From the NCBI RefSeq assembly GCF_000243095.1, contig NZ_AHJE01000048.1, positions 84,735-148,734 on the forward strand: a stretch of 64,000 nt of DNA. The letters run 5' to 3'. Origin of the DNA: Cupriavidus basilensis OR16 (lineage in GTDB: Bacteria > Pseudomonadota > Gammaproteobacteria > Burkholderiales > Burkholderiaceae). Below the pieces are notes generated by a model that was not told the origin of the DNA, ran no database searches, and worked only from the letters and a program-made list of their open reading frames with translations. Both the position numbers and the translations under genes were made by a program. Below are positions 33,371 through 42,937 of this stretch, in pieces. Positions within the stretch are counted from its first letter, which is position 1; every line of letters starts with the position of its first letter.

Positions 33371-34321
33371 TTACTTGCGCTGCCGCGCGCGCCCGATCTT
33401 GTCGAGCGGAACCACGGCGTGGCCGAGCGCATCGACGGCCTGCTTGCCGCGCGGCGCCAGCTTCCAGGCGTGACCGTAGACGATCTCGAACGTCAGCGGG
33501 ATCAGGCCCTCGGCATTGCGCTGGCGCTCCAGTGCGGCCAGCAGCGCCGCGTGCCAGCGGCGCCCGCGCAGGCCTGCGCCCTTGCCCAGGCCAGCCGGCA
33601 GGCGCAGCCCGCCAAAGGCCTGCACTTCGCGTAGCAGGGTGTGCGGCGATTCATAGGTGATCGTCAGGGTCTCCATGTCCATCACAGGCGTGGACCAGCC
33701 GCTGTGCACCAGCATGTCCCCGATATCGTGCATGTCGACGAAGCGCAGCGTGTGGGTGTCGCCATCGACTTGCGCGAAGGCGGCGCGCAGCTGCTCCAGC
33801 GTATCGGGCCCGAACAGCGAGAACAGCACCAGGCCTTCGTCGCGGGTAACCCGGTGCCATTCCGGGAAGACCCGGTGCGGCTCGGGGTGCCAGTGCAGCG
33901 CCAGGTTGGACCACAACAGGTCGAAACTGGCCGGCGCGAAGGGCAATGTGGCAAGATCGCCCTGCACCAGGTCGAAGGTTGGGCGCTTGCCAAGCAGGCG
34001 GCCCAGCCACCCGGACTGGCGCTGGGGATCGCGCTGGGCGGCCTCGTGCAGCATGGCCTCGGAGATATCCATCCCGGCGATCTGCGCATCCGGGTATTGG
34101 GCGCGCAGCGCGGCCAGGCCGCGCCCGTGGCCGCAGCCGATATCGAGCGCACGCACGGGTGCCAGCCGGATCATCTGCATGCGCTCCTGCATGCGCTGGC
34201 CGATCTCGCCCAGCAGGAAGTCCAGCTGGCCGAATCCGGCGCTGCGCCGGTCGAAGGCGAGGCGGGTCAGCCGCGTGGGCGGCAAATAGGCATCGGGGGA
34301 GTCGGCGTCATGCAGGGACAC
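33371..34321 (-). CDS. bioC: Malonyl-ACP O-methyltransferase BioC-like
   Basis: Class I SAM methyltransferase with the BioC arrangement: LAFDRRSAGFGQLDFLLGEIGQRM, SAM motif ALDIGCGHGRGLAALRA, DLLWSNLALHWHPEP and the C-terminal arm (FGPDTLEQLRAAF, LPLTFEIVYGHAW-like end). It would methylate malonyl-ACP to start pimelate synthesis for biotin. GTG at 34321 is used as start; an upstream ATG (34384) is possible. It is divergent from comF, with few bases between. Confidence 0.8.
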   Translation of the reverse strand: MSLHDADSPDAYLPPTRLTRLAFDRRSAGFGQLDFLLGEIGQRMQERMQMIRLAPVRALDIGCGHGRGLAALRAQYPDAQIAGMDISEAMLHEAAQRDPQRQSGWLGRLLGKRPTFDLVQGDLATLPFAPASFDLLWSNLALHWHPEPHRVFPEWHRVTRDEGLVLFSLFGPDTLEQLRAAFAQVDGDTHTLRFVDMHDIGDMLVHSGWSTPVMDMETLTITYESPHTLLREVQAFGGLRLPAGLGKGAGLRGRRWHAALLAALERQRNAEGLIPLTFEIVYGHAWKLAPRGKQAVDALGHAVVPLDKIGRARQRK

Positions 34322-34468
34322 GGTCAAACCAGGCGGCAAGAAACTAAGAATGAGGATGACGGCCAGCGTGAAGCGTCCGTCGGGCATACGGTGCGCGCCC
34401 CAGCGGACGCAGCAGCAGGATCGCAAGTATACGCGCCCACCGCCACGCCTGCCGCCGGCGGCCCCGGT

Positions 34469-35251
34469 GTGCTCCATGCGGCAACCGCCCCGGTGCAGCA
34501 CCGCCTGGCGCGCCCCGGCGATGGCGCCCTGCGTCAGCAGGCGCGGCGCTGGCTGCGCACGCTCCTGCCGGCGGCCTGCGCACTTTGCGGCACGGTGCAG
34601 GATGAAACCGTCTGCGCAGGCTGCGCGGAAGAGTTGCTGACGCCGCTGCCGCGTTGCCGCTGCTGCGCCCGGCCGCTCGGGCGCGCAGCGGGGCCAGGCG
34701 CGGCCTCGCTCTGCGCCCAGTGCCGCTACGAGATGCCGCCTTTCGACGCTGCGCTGGTGCTGGCCGACTATGCCAGCCCGCAGGACGGCCTGGTGCTGGC
34801 CCTGAAGTTCGGCGGCGTGCTGCCGCTGGCGGACTGGCTTGCAGGCGAACTGGCCCGCCGCTGGCAGGTCGAATTCGGCACGCCCGGTGCGGCCCCGCCC
34901 GATGTACTGGCGCCGATACCACTATCCTCGCAACGCCTTGCGGAGCGCGGCTTCAATCAATCCTGGGAGATCGCCCGCCCGCTGGCACGCCGCCTCGGCG
35001 TGCGCGCCGCGCCGACGCTGCTGGCGCGCCTGCGCGATACCCCGGCCCAAACCACGCTGGACCTGCACGCGCGGCAGGCCAACCTGCAGGATGCCTTTGG
35101 CCTCGCGCCCGGCAACGACGTGGCGGGCCGGCATATCGGCCTGGTCGACGATGTGATGACCAGCGGCGCCACCCTGGGCGAAGCGGCGCGGCTCCTGAAA
35201 GCCCACGGCGCGGCACGCGTGACGGTGGTGGTCGCCTTGCGCACCGCGTAG
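34469..35251 (+). CDS. comF: ComF family phosphoribosyltransferase-like protein
   Basis: Competence-associated protein: N-terminal zinc finger region (CALCGTVQDETVCAGC, then CRCCARPLG and CAQC) and a C-terminal PRTase fold with the PRPP-loop-like LVDDVMTSGATLGEAARLL. GTG at 34469 is the probable start; other GTG codons lie close. Divergent from bioC and followed by trmL. Exact role in DNA uptake unclear in the family. Confidence 0.87.
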   Translation: MLHAATAPVQHRLARPGDGALRQQARRWLRTLLPAACALCGTVQDETVCAGCAEELLTPLPRCRCCARPLGRAAGPGAASLCAQCRYEMPPFDAALVLADYASPQDGLVLALKFGGVLPLADWLAGELARRWQVEFGTPGAAPPDVLAPIPLSSQRLAERGFNQSWEIARPLARRLGVRAAPTLLARLRDTPAQTTLDLHARQANLQDAFGLAPGNDVAGRHIGLVDDVMTSGATLGEAARLLKAHGAARVTVVVALRTA

Positions 35252-35269
35252 CGTGCCCGGGAGCCTGGC

Positions 35270-35296
35270 GTGACAGACGTGACAGACGTGACAGGC
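35270..35296. repeat. Nonamer repeat after comF
   Basis: GTGACAGAC twice and GTGACAGGC once in tandem, 18 bp after the comF stop, in the gap before trmL. Confidence 0.8.
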
Positions 35297-35362
35297 GCCC
35301 CCCCGGCAGGGTAAGCTGCCCAGCGTTTCACGGCTGCGGCGCCCCTGGCCCGCCCCTCCCCC

Positions 35363-35833
35363 ATGTTCAATGTCGTCCTGGTCGAACCCGAGATACCGCC
35401 GAATACCGGCAACGTGATACGGCTGTGCGCCAACACCGGTGCGCGCCTGCACCTCGTCAAGCCGCTCGGCTTTCCGCTGGAAGATGCGCGCATGCGCCGC
35501 GCCGGCCTGGATTATCACGAGTACGCCAGCATGCGGGTGCACGAGAACTGGGACGCGCTGATGGCAAGCGAGCAGCCCGACCCGGCTCGCATGTTCGCGC
35601 TCACCACGCACGGCTCCACGCCCTTCGGCCAGGTCAGTTTCCAGCCTGGGGACTGGTTTGTGTTCGGCTCGGAAACGCGCGGACTGGCGCCGGAGCGGCG
35701 CGAGTGGTTTCCCTCCGCGCAGCGCATCCGGCTGCCGATGCGGCCGGACAACCGCAGCCTCAACCTCTCCAATACCGTCGCGGTCGTGGTGTTCGAGGCC
35801 TGGCGCCAGAATGGCTTTGCCGGCGGCGCCTGA
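35363..35833 (+). CDS. trmL: tRNA (cytidine/uridine-34-2'-O)-methyltransferase
   Basis: SPOUT-class enzyme that methylates the wobble ribose of tRNA-Leu isoacceptors. 156 residues with FNVVLVEPEIPPNTGNVIRLCANTG at the N-terminus and the knot motifs VFGSETRGL and LNLSNTVAVVVFEAWRQ. Normal length. Next to comF, as in related species. Confidence 0.93.
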   Translation: MFNVVLVEPEIPPNTGNVIRLCANTGARLHLVKPLGFPLEDARMRRAGLDYHEYASMRVHENWDALMASEQPDPARMFALTTHGSTPFGQVSFQPGDWFVFGSETRGLAPERREWFPSAQRIRLPMRPDNRSLNLSNTVAVVVFEAWRQNGFAGGA

Positions 35834-35854
35834 AGCCGCCGCCAGTGCGCTTGC

Positions 35855-36865
35855 CTATTCCGGCTGCACGCCCGCCACGCGGATCACCTTGTCCCAGCGC
35901 ACCTTCTCGCTCGCCATGGTCTGGCGCAACGATTGCGGCGCGGTGCCGGCCGGCACGAAATACTGGGCGCGCATCTTGGCGCGCACGTCCTCGCTGCCGA
36001 TGATGGCCACCAGCTCGCGATAGAGCCGGTCGATCACCGGGGCGGGCGTTCCCGCCGGGGCCAGCACTGCTTGCCACGAGATCGCCTCGAAGCCGGGATA
36101 GCCGGATTCCGCTACCGTTGGCACCGCGGGCAGCAGGCTGGTACGTCCGCTGGTGGTGACCGCGATGATGCGCAGCTTGCCGGCGGTCACCAGCGGCATG
36201 GCGATGGCCGGCACCATGAAGCCGGCCTGCACCTGGCCGCCGACCATGGCGGTGGTGATCTGCGCGAACCCCGGATAGGGGATGTGCTGGAGGTCGATGC
36301 CGGCCGCCGCCTTGAGCTGCTCCATGGCCAGGTGGGCGGCACTGCCGTTGCCCACCGAGCCGTAGTTCAGCACGCCCGGCCGGGAACGGGCCAGGGCCAC
36401 GAATTCCCGCACGTCGTGCACGGGCAGGCGAGCATCCACCACCAGCACGTTGGGCGAAGTGGCCACCAGCGATATGGGGCTGAGCTGGCGCACCGGGTCG
36501 TAGCCAAGATGGCGCGACAGGGTGGGCGCGGTGACCAGCGGGCCATTGATGGTCAGCAGCAGGGTATAGCCGTCCGGGGCGGCCCTGGCCACCATGCCGG
36601 TGCCGATGTTGCCCCCGGCACCCGGGCGGTTTTCCACCACCACGGGTTGCCCGAGCGCCACGGACAGCCTCTCGGTCAGCAGGCGCGCGATCAGGTCGGG
36701 CGAAGACCCGGCCGGGAACGGCACTACCATGCGGACCGGCTTTACCGGCCAGGGCTGGGGGGCGGATGCGGGCGCAGCCAGCGCGGTGCCAACCACGCCG
36801 GGCATGGCGCAGGCGGCAAGGGCTTTCAGGACGCGGCGACGATCTTCCATCCTGCGCTCACTCAT
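35855..36865 (-). CDS. Bug (TctC) family periplasmic binding protein
   Basis: Tripartite tricarboxylate-type receptor, about 330 residues with a signal peptide (LKALAACAMPGVVGTALAAPA). Typical Bug blocks are WPVKPVRMVVPFPAGSSPDLIARLL, VVVENRPGAGGNIGTGMVA, DGYTLLL and the end loop FVPAGTAPQS. Ligand unknown. The ATG at 36865 overlaps the end of gpsA; 36850 (MEDRRRVLKA) is an equally good start. Such proteins are greatly expanded in Cupriavidus and often lack a linked transporter, as here. Confidence 0.88.
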   Translation of the reverse strand: MSERRMEDRRRVLKALAACAMPGVVGTALAAPASAPQPWPVKPVRMVVPFPAGSSPDLIARLLTERLSVALGQPVVVENRPGAGGNIGTGMVARAAPDGYTLLLTINGPLVTAPTLSRHLGYDPVRQLSPISLVATSPNVLVVDARLPVHDVREFVALARSRPGVLNYGSVGNGSAAHLAMEQLKAAAGIDLQHIPYPGFAQITTAMVGGQVQAGFMVPAIAMPLVTAGKLRIIAVTTSGRTSLLPAVPTVAESGYPGFEAISWQAVLAPAGTPAPVIDRLYRELVAIIGSEDVRAKMRAQYFVPAGTAPQSLRQTMASEKVRWDKVIRVAGVQPE

Positions 36866-37874
36866 CGCGCGCATCGCGCTGGAGCAGCCGCGCCACCGCG
36901 TCGGCGGCAGGCAGCCCCTCGAACAGCACGGCGCATACCGCGCGCGTGATCGGCATCTCGACGCCCTTGGCCGCGGCCAGCGCCGCCACGGCCTGCGCGC
37001 AACGCACGCCTTCGGCAACATGGCCCAACTCGGCCAGGACCTGCGCCAGCGTCTTGCCCTCGGCCAGTTGCTGGCCGACCTTGCGATTGCGCGAGAGGTC
37101 GCCCGTGGCGGTCAGGATCAGGTCGCCCATGCCCGCCAGGCCCATGAAGGTTTCGATACGTCCGCCCAGCGCCATGCCGAGCCGGGTCATCTCGGCCAGC
37201 CCGCGCGTCACCAGCGCAGCGCGCGCGTTCAGGCCAAGGCCCAGGCCATCGCTGGCGCCGGTGGCGATGGCCAGCACGTTCTTGACCGCACCCCCCACCT
37301 CGGCGCCGACCAGGTCGTCGCTGCCGTAGATGCGCATGGCATGGTGATGGAACGCCTGCTGCGCGAGTTCGGCGAGCGCGGGCGAGGTGCCCGCCACGGT
37401 CAGCGCGCAGGGCAAGCCCAGCGCCACTTCACGGGCGAAACTGGGGCCGGTCAGCACGCCGTAGCTGGTGTCGCCGAGACGACCAAGCGCGCTGAGCTCG
37501 TCGCGCACCATCTGGTGCGGCAAGGCATTGGTGCCCGCCTCGAAGCCCTTGCACAGCCAGAGCATGCGCAAGCCAGAGGCCTGGCGCGCGGCCAGCCGGC
37601 GGGTCATTTCGCGCAGGCCCGAGACCGGCGTGGCAACGATCACCAGGCCATTGGGGTCGACATCCGCATGCGCCGCGGCCAGATCGAAATCGACTTGCAC
37701 CGCGAGCCGCCCGGACAGCGGCACGCCGGGCAGGTAGGTGGCATTGACGCGCTCGGCGCCGATGGCGGCCAGTTGGGCGGCATCACGCCCCCACAGCACC
37801 ACATCGTGGGCCGCGGCGGCATGGCTGGCGAGCGCGGTGCCCCAGGCACCTGCACCGAAGACGGTGATTTTCAT
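36858..37874 (-). CDS. gpsA: NAD(P)-dependent glycerol-3-phosphate dehydrogenase
   Basis: Makes sn-glycerol 3-phosphate for phospholipids. 338 residues: Rossmann motif KITVFGAGAWGTALA, catalytic Lys region GGAVKNVLAIATGASDGLGLG, and GDLILTATGDLSRNRKVG. Follows secB in the same direction, a common grxC-secB-gpsA operon. The 117-bp gap to secB holds a GC hairpin (ACGGGGC/GCCCCGT). Confidence 0.95.
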   Translation of the reverse strand: MKITVFGAGAWGTALASHAAAAHDVVLWGRDAAQLAAIGAERVNATYLPGVPLSGRLAVQVDFDLAAAHADVDPNGLVIVATPVSGLREMTRRLAARQASGLRMLWLCKGFEAGTNALPHQMVRDELSALGRLGDTSYGVLTGPSFAREVALGLPCALTVAGTSPALAELAQQAFHHHAMRIYGSDDLVGAEVGGAVKNVLAIATGASDGLGLGLNARAALVTRGLAEMTRLGMALGGRIETFMGLAGMGDLILTATGDLSRNRKVGQQLAEGKTLAQVLAELGHVAEGVRCAQAVAALAAAKGVEMPITRAVCAVLFEGLPAADAVARLLQRDARDE

Positions 37875-37991
37875 GGCGGTTTGCCTCGCTTGTTCGGCCT
37901 CGAAGCCTTAAGCCTTGCGCGCCACGAATGACGCGGGCCGGAAAGACAAAACGGGGCCGAAGCCCCGTCTTTACGACATCCTGCAGCAGGA

Positions 37992-38510
37992 TCAGTGACG
38001 AGCCTGGCTGCCGTCGGGCATCACGATGCCACTGTTGCCACCCGGCGCGGCTTCAGCCTCTTCCATCGCGGCCTGCAGGCGCTGTTCGTACAGGGCCTGG
38101 AAGTTGATTTCCGACAGATGGATGGCCTGGAAGCCGGCGCGGGTGATCACGTCGGCGATATTGCCGCGCAGGTACGGGTAAAGAATGGTCGGGCAGGCAA
38201 TGCCCAGCAGCGGGTCGAGCTGCTCCACCGGCACGTTGCGGATATCGAAGATGCCGGCCTGGTGGGCTTCCACCAGGAAGGCAACCTTGTCCTGCACCTT
38301 GGTGGTCACGGTACCCGTTACCACGACCTCGAAGATGCCTTCCTGCAGTTGCGAGGCACCCACGTTCACCTGCACTTCCACGGCCGGCGCTTCGGTCTCG
38401 AGGAAGATGCCGGGCGAATTCGGCTGCTCGAGCGACATGTCCTTCAGGTACACACGCTGGATGTTGAAGAACGGCTGGTCTTCCTGCTGATTGTTCTGCT
38501 GGTCGCTCAT
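37992..38510 (-). CDS. secB: Protein-export chaperone SecB
   Basis: Tetrameric cytosolic chaperone handing unfolded precursors to SecA. 172 residues: FFNIQRVYLKDMSLEQPNSPGIFLE, FLVEAHQAGIFDI, ACPTILYPYLRGNIADVITRAGF. Acidic N-terminus of Gln/Asn repeats. Downstream of grxC in the same operon. Confidence 0.96.
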   Translation of the reverse strand: MSDQQNNQQEDQPFFNIQRVYLKDMSLEQPNSPGIFLETEAPAVEVQVNVGASQLQEGIFEVVVTGTVTTKVQDKVAFLVEAHQAGIFDIRNVPVEQLDPLLGIACPTILYPYLRGNIADVITRAGFQAIHLSEINFQALYEQRLQAAMEEAEAAPGGNSGIVMPDGSQARH

Positions 38511-38673
38511 GAAAGGCTTCCGGAAAAATGGGCGTTGGGGGCCAGGCGTACGGGACCTTTGCACCGCGGGCGGGGTTGGCCCAGGGTCACGGCCCGGGTC
38601 GGCACCCGGTTGGAAAACGCATATGGTACATGACGCGGGTGGCGAATTCACCCGCGGCGAGACTGGCGGCGCT

Positions 38674-38931
38674 TCAGGCGGCCAGCAGCGGCACCAGGCC
38701 GCCCTGGCGATCGAGCGCCGAGAGATCGTCGAAGCCACCCACGTGGGTCTCGTCGATGTAGATCTGCGGCACGGTGCGGCGACCGGTGCGGCTCATCATT
38801 TCCTCACGCTTGCCGGGCTCGCGGTCGATCAGGACTTTCTCGATCGACTCCACGCCTTTGGCCTTCAGAAGGCGCTCGGCCATCTGGCAATACGGACAAA
38901 CTACCGTGCTGTACATCACAACGCGGGCCAT
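38674..38931 (-). CDS. grxC: Glutaredoxin 3
   Basis: Dithiol glutaredoxin, 85 residues, active site CPYC at residues 11-14, TVPQIYID cis-Pro loop and GGFDDL glutathione site. The start MARVVMYS is chosen as GGAG lies 6 nt upstream; the ATG two codons earlier is too close to it. Operon with rhodanese upstream and secB downstream. Confidence 0.94.
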   Translation of the reverse strand: MARVVMYSTVVCPYCQMAERLLKAKGVESIEKVLIDREPGKREEMMSRTGRRTVPQIYIDETHVGGFDDLSALDRQGGLVPLLAA

Positions 38932-39036
38932 GCGCATCTCCTTTGAAACGGGATTCTGGACGTTGGTCGGGCACTCGCAAGGCGGACAGGCGCGGCGGCA
39001 AATGGCATGCCGCCGGCACCGCTTGGCTATCGCAGC

Positions 39037-39450
39037 TTACTTGACCACGGGCAGGCCGGCTTGCTGCCACGCGGCCAGGCCGCCTTCGAGCGAATAGATC
39101 TCACTGTAACCTGCTTCCTTCAGGGCTGCTTGACCCTTGCCCGAGCGCTGGCCGGTCTGGCACACGACGATGATGGGGACGGACTTGTCCTTTGCAAGGC
39201 TGGCGGCACGGCTTGCCAGGTCGGCAAGTGGCGCGCTCTTGGCTTGCGGCAGGTGGCCCTTGGCGTATTCCGTGGCTTCCCGGATATCCACGACCACCGC
39301 ATTGCGCTTGTTGATCAGCTGGGTCGCGGCGGCCGGGTTGACGGTCTTGCCGGAGGTCCCGCGCGAAATGGCGGGCCACGCCAGCAGGCCGCCCGACACC
39401 ACGGCGAGGGCGATCAAGGCAAGGTTGTTGTAGTCGGCGAAGAAATTCAC
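39037..39450 (-). CDS. Membrane-anchored rhodanese-like protein
   Basis: 137 residues: N-terminal helix (NLALIALAVVSGGLLAWPA), then one rhodanese domain with the active loop VVCQTGQRSGKG (catalytic Cys). Start is GTG at 39450, preferred over an upstream ATG at 39576. YibN-like gene before grxC-secB-gpsA, a conserved order in gamma- and beta-proteobacteria. Likely sulfur transfer at the membrane; substrate unknown. Confidence 0.88.
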   Translation of the reverse strand: MNFFADYNNLALIALAVVSGGLLAWPAISRGTSGKTVNPAAATQLINKRNAVVVDIREATEYAKGHLPQAKSAPLADLASRAASLAKDKSVPIIVVCQTGQRSGKGQAALKEAGYSEIYSLEGGLAAWQQAGLPVVK

Positions 39451-39590
39451 GTTGGCATTCCGGTGGGTTGAGTCGGCGGCATTATAAAATAGGCGGTTTG
39501 GCGCCCGCGAACCGCTATTGTCTCCTAGTTGACACATCTGCGGCGATATGTGGCAGGGCGCACACAGGTTTCTCACGCTTTGGAAGCAGC

Positions 39591-40337
39591 ATGTACAAAC
39601 TCGTTCTCATCCGCCACGGCGAATCCACGTGGAATCTCGAAAACCGCTTCACGGGCTGGGTCGACGTTGACCTCACCGACACCGGCGTGGCCCAGGCCAA
39701 GCTGGGCGGCAAGCTACTGCGCGAGGCAGGGCTTGCCTTCGACGTAGCGTACACGTCGGTGTTGAAGCGTGCCATCCGCACGCTGTGGCACGTGCAGGAC
39801 GAAATGGACCTGATGTGGATCCCGGTCCGGAACGAATGGCGCCTGAACGAACGCCACTATGGCTCGCTGTCCGGCCTGAACAAGGCCGAGACCGCCGCCA
39901 AGTTCGGCAACGAGCAAGTGCTGGTATGGCGCCGCAGCTACGACACCCCGCCGCCGGCGCTCGAATCGGACGATCCGCGTGCGGCTTACGACGATCCACG
40001 CTACGCTCAAGTGCCGCGCGAGCAGATTCCGCTGACCGAATGCCTGAAGGACACGGTCGAGCGCGTGCTGCCGCTATGGAACGAATCCATCGCACCCGAC
40101 ATCAAAGCGGGGAAGCGCGTGGTAATCGCGGCCCATGGCAACAGCATCCGCGCGCTGGTGAAATACCTGGACCAGATCTCGGATGACGACATCGTTGGCA
40201 TCAACATCCCCAATGGCACCCCGCTCGTGTACGAGCTGGATGCCGACTTGCGCCCGCTGCGTCATTACTACCTGGGCGACCAGGAAGCGATCGCAGCCTC
40301 CCTGGCCGCCGTGGCGAACCAAGGCAAGGCAAACTGA
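39591..40337 (+). CDS. gpmA: 2,3-bisphosphoglycerate-dependent phosphoglycerate mutase
   Basis: Glycolytic/gluconeogenic mutase of 248 residues. Active-site loop LVLIRHGESTWN (His11), then ERHYGSLSGLNKAE and the second His in VVIAAHGNSIRAL. Start MYKLVLIRHGES with no leader. Divergent from the rhodanese gene, with 140 bp between. Confidence 0.96.
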   Translation: MYKLVLIRHGESTWNLENRFTGWVDVDLTDTGVAQAKLGGKLLREAGLAFDVAYTSVLKRAIRTLWHVQDEMDLMWIPVRNEWRLNERHYGSLSGLNKAETAAKFGNEQVLVWRRSYDTPPPALESDDPRAAYDDPRYAQVPREQIPLTECLKDTVERVLPLWNESIAPDIKAGKRVVIAAHGNSIRALVKYLDQISDDDIVGINIPNGTPLVYELDADLRPLRHYYLGDQEAIAASLAAVANQGKAN

Positions 40338-40498
40338 GGCGCGGGCCGGGCGAACGCCGCAAGGCTCGCCCGGCCGCCTCATGCAGTGGACCAGGCCTTT
40401 TTTGCTGCTCCCTCTTATACTGTCGGAAAAATCCGGTCGGCGCGATGCGCCAGGCCGTCTCCGACACAGCACAATCCTCACACGTTCAGGCAGCCCTC

Positions 40499-42088
40499 AT
40501 GCGTAAGACGCTCAAGAACATCAGTCTTGTTACTGCCGGACTCGTCGCCGGCGTGCTCGCCACGCTGCAACTATCGGCCACCGCGCAGAACTCTCCGGGG
40601 CCGTTGCCGCTGGAGCAGTTGCGCTTGATGGCCGACATCTTCGGCCAGATCAAGCGCGAGTACGTCGAACCGGTGGACGACAAGAAGCTGCTGACCGAAG
40701 CCATCAAGGGCATGGTCGCCAGCCTGGATCCGCATTCGGCCTACCTGGACGAGAAGGACTTCAAGGAACTGCAGGAAGGCACGCGCGGACGCTTCGCCGG
40801 CCTGGGGATCGAAATCTCGCAGGAAGAAGGGCTGGTCAAGGTGATCAACCCGATCGAAGACACCCCCGCCTTCCGCGCCGGCATCCAGCCCGGCGACCTG
40901 ATCACCCGCATCGACGACAAGCCCGTGCGCGGCCTGCCGCTGGAGCAAGCGGTCAAGCGCATGCGCGGCGAGCCGGGCACCAAGGTCACGCTGACCATCT
41001 ATCGCAAGAGCGACGAACGCACCTTCCCGGTGTCGATCACGCGCGCGGAGATCCGCGTGCAGTCGGTCAAGGCCAAGCTGATCGACAATGACCGCCTCGC
41101 CTGGGTGCGCCTGACCAGCTTCCAGGAGCGCACGGTGGCCGACCTGGGCAAGAAGCTGGACGAACTGGCCCAGAAGAACCCCAACCTGAAGGGCGTGATC
41201 CTGGACCTGCGCAACAACGGTGGCGGCGTGCTGCAAGGCGCGGTCGGCGTGGCTGCGGCCTTCCTGCCCGACGACGTGACCGTGGTCTCGACCAACGGCC
41301 AGGTACCGGATGCCAAGCGCGTCTACAAGACCACGTTCAACAACTACCGGCTGTCCTCGCTCGAGGACGATCCGCTCAAGGACTTGCCGGCGCTGTACAA
41401 GAAGATCCCGATGGTGGTGCTGACCAACGCCTACTCGGCGTCGGCCTCCGAAATCGTTGCCGGCGCACTGCAAGACCACAAGCGCGCGCTGATCATGGGC
41501 AAGACCACGTTCGGCAAGGGTTCGGTGCAGACCGTGCGTCCGCTCACCAACGACACCGGCATCAAGCTGACCATCGCGTACTACTACACGCCGACGGGCA
41601 AGTCGATCCAGGCCAAGGGCATCCGCCCGGACATCCCGGTCGACCAGAACCCGGATGGCGATCCCGACGACGCGCTGATCACCCGCGAGATCGACACTGA
41701 GCGCCACCTGCACAACAAGCAGGAATCGGAAGAGCCCGAGATGAACGAGCGCGAACAGCGCCGCGTCGAGGAGCTGCGCCGCCTCGAGGAAGAAAACGCC
41801 AAGAAGACGCCGGACGAGCGCGACAAGGAACGCAAGAAGAAGCCGATCGAGTTCGGCTCGGCCGAAGACTTCATGCTGCAGCAAGCCATCGCCCAACTTG
41901 AAGGCCAGCCGGTCAAGCGCTCCAAGTCCAAGCTCGAAGCCGTGGCCACGTCGGACAAGCCGGCCAAGCCTGCGGCAACCAAGGCGGCTAGCCCGGCCAA
42001 GCCGGCCAGCAAGGCACCTGCCGGCCCGCCGCCGGCCAGCGCCCCGATCGGAACGCCGCTGGGCACGCCGACCGGCAAGGCTCCCTGA
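40499..42088 (+). CDS. ctpA: S41 family C-terminal processing peptidase
   Basis: Tail-specific serine protease, 529 residues: signal peptide or anchor (ISLVTAGLVAGVLATLQLSATAQ), DPHSAYLDEKDF, a PDZ domain (GLGIEISQEEG to EPGTKVTLTIYRK) and the S41 core with catalytic Ser in ASASEIVAGALQDH and Lys in GKTTFGKGSVQT. The C-terminal 120 residues are charged and Ala/Pro-rich. Start MRKTLKN (40499). Followed by a terminator and the moeB gene. Confidence 0.92.
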   Translation: MRKTLKNISLVTAGLVAGVLATLQLSATAQNSPGPLPLEQLRLMADIFGQIKREYVEPVDDKKLLTEAIKGMVASLDPHSAYLDEKDFKELQEGTRGRFAGLGIEISQEEGLVKVINPIEDTPAFRAGIQPGDLITRIDDKPVRGLPLEQAVKRMRGEPGTKVTLTIYRKSDERTFPVSITRAEIRVQSVKAKLIDNDRLAWVRLTSFQERTVADLGKKLDELAQKNPNLKGVILDLRNNGGGVLQGAVGVAAAFLPDDVTVVSTNGQVPDAKRVYKTTFNNYRLSSLEDDPLKDLPALYKKIPMVVLTNAYSASASEIVAGALQDHKRALIMGKTTFGKGSVQTVRPLTNDTGIKLTIAYYYTPTGKSIQAKGIRPDIPVDQNPDGDPDDALITREIDTERHLHNKQESEEPEMNEREQRRVEELRRLEEENAKKTPDERDKERKKKPIEFGSAEDFMLQQAIAQLEGQPVKRSKSKLEAVATSDKPAKPAATKAASPAKPASKAPAGPPPASAPIGTPLGTPTGKAP

Positions 42089-42104
42089 AATCCTGATGAA
42101 TAAC

Positions 42105-42128
42105 AGCGGCCCTGCGGGGCCGCTTTTG
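42105..42128 (+). terminator. Intrinsic terminator after ctpA
   Basis: AGCGGCCC / GGGCCGCT perfect 8-bp stem with a TGCG loop and TTTT. moeB begins only 12 bp later. Confidence 0.85.
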
Positions 42129-42139
42129 CATTGCACGCC

Positions 42140-42920
42140 ATGAACGACGATCAACTGCTGCGCTATTCGCGGCATATCCTGCTCGACGAACTCGGCATCG
42201 AGGGCCAGAGCCGGCTGCTCGCAAGCCACGCGCTTGTGATCGGTGCGGGCGGCCTGGGCGCTGCCGCCCTGCCCTACCTGGCCTCGGCCGGTGGCCTCGG
42301 CCGGCGTCGGCACCATCACGGTGGTCGACGACGATGTGGTCGACCTGACCAACCTGCAACGCCAGGTGATCCACACCACGGCCAACGTTGGCCGCCCCAA
42401 GGTGGAGTCGGCGCGCGAGGGCATGCTGCGCATCAATCCGGGCATCGACGTGCGCCTGGTACGAGCACGCGTGGGCGCCACCGAGCTGGCGCGGCTGGTG
42501 GCCGATGCCGACGTGGTGCTCGATTGCTGCGACAACTTCGACACGCGCCAGGCGGTCAACCGCGCCTGCGTGCAGCAGCGCGTGCCACTGGTGTCCGGCG
42601 CGGCCCTCCGCTTTGACGGGCAGATCAGTGTGTTCGACCACCGCCAGCCGGACGCCCCCTGCTATGCCTGCCTGTTCCCGCCCTCGCAACCGGCGCAGGA
42701 AGTGGCTTGCGCCACCATGGGCGTGTTCGCGCCGCTGGTGGGGATGGTCGGCACGGTGCAGGCGGCCGAGGCGCTCAAGCTGTTGATGGGCGTCGGCAAG
42801 ACACTGGCCGGCCGCCTGCTGATGGTCGATGCGCTTGGCATGGAATGGACCACGATGCGCCTCGCGCGCGTGGCCGATTGCGAAGTCTGCGGCGGCGCGC
42901 ACGCGGAATCCGCCTGCTAG
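42140..42920 (+). pseudogene. moeB: ThiF/MoeB/HesA adenylyltransferase, broken by a 13-bp tandem duplication
   Basis: Activates the C-terminal glycine of a sulfur-carrier protein (MoaD or ThiS). Start MNDDQLLRYSRHILL, nucleotide loop VIGAGGLGAAALPYLA, then TVVDDDVVDLTNLQRQ, DNFDTRQAVNRACV and the zinc/cysteine region CYACLFPPSQ ending CEVCGG. At 42279-42304 the 13-mer TGGCCTCGGCCGG is present twice; removing one copy restores LASAGVGTITVVDD and a single frame from 42140 to 42920. ThiF versus MoeB cannot be told from context. Confidence 0.85.
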
Positions 42921-42937
42921 GCGGCCCGCGCGCGCGT

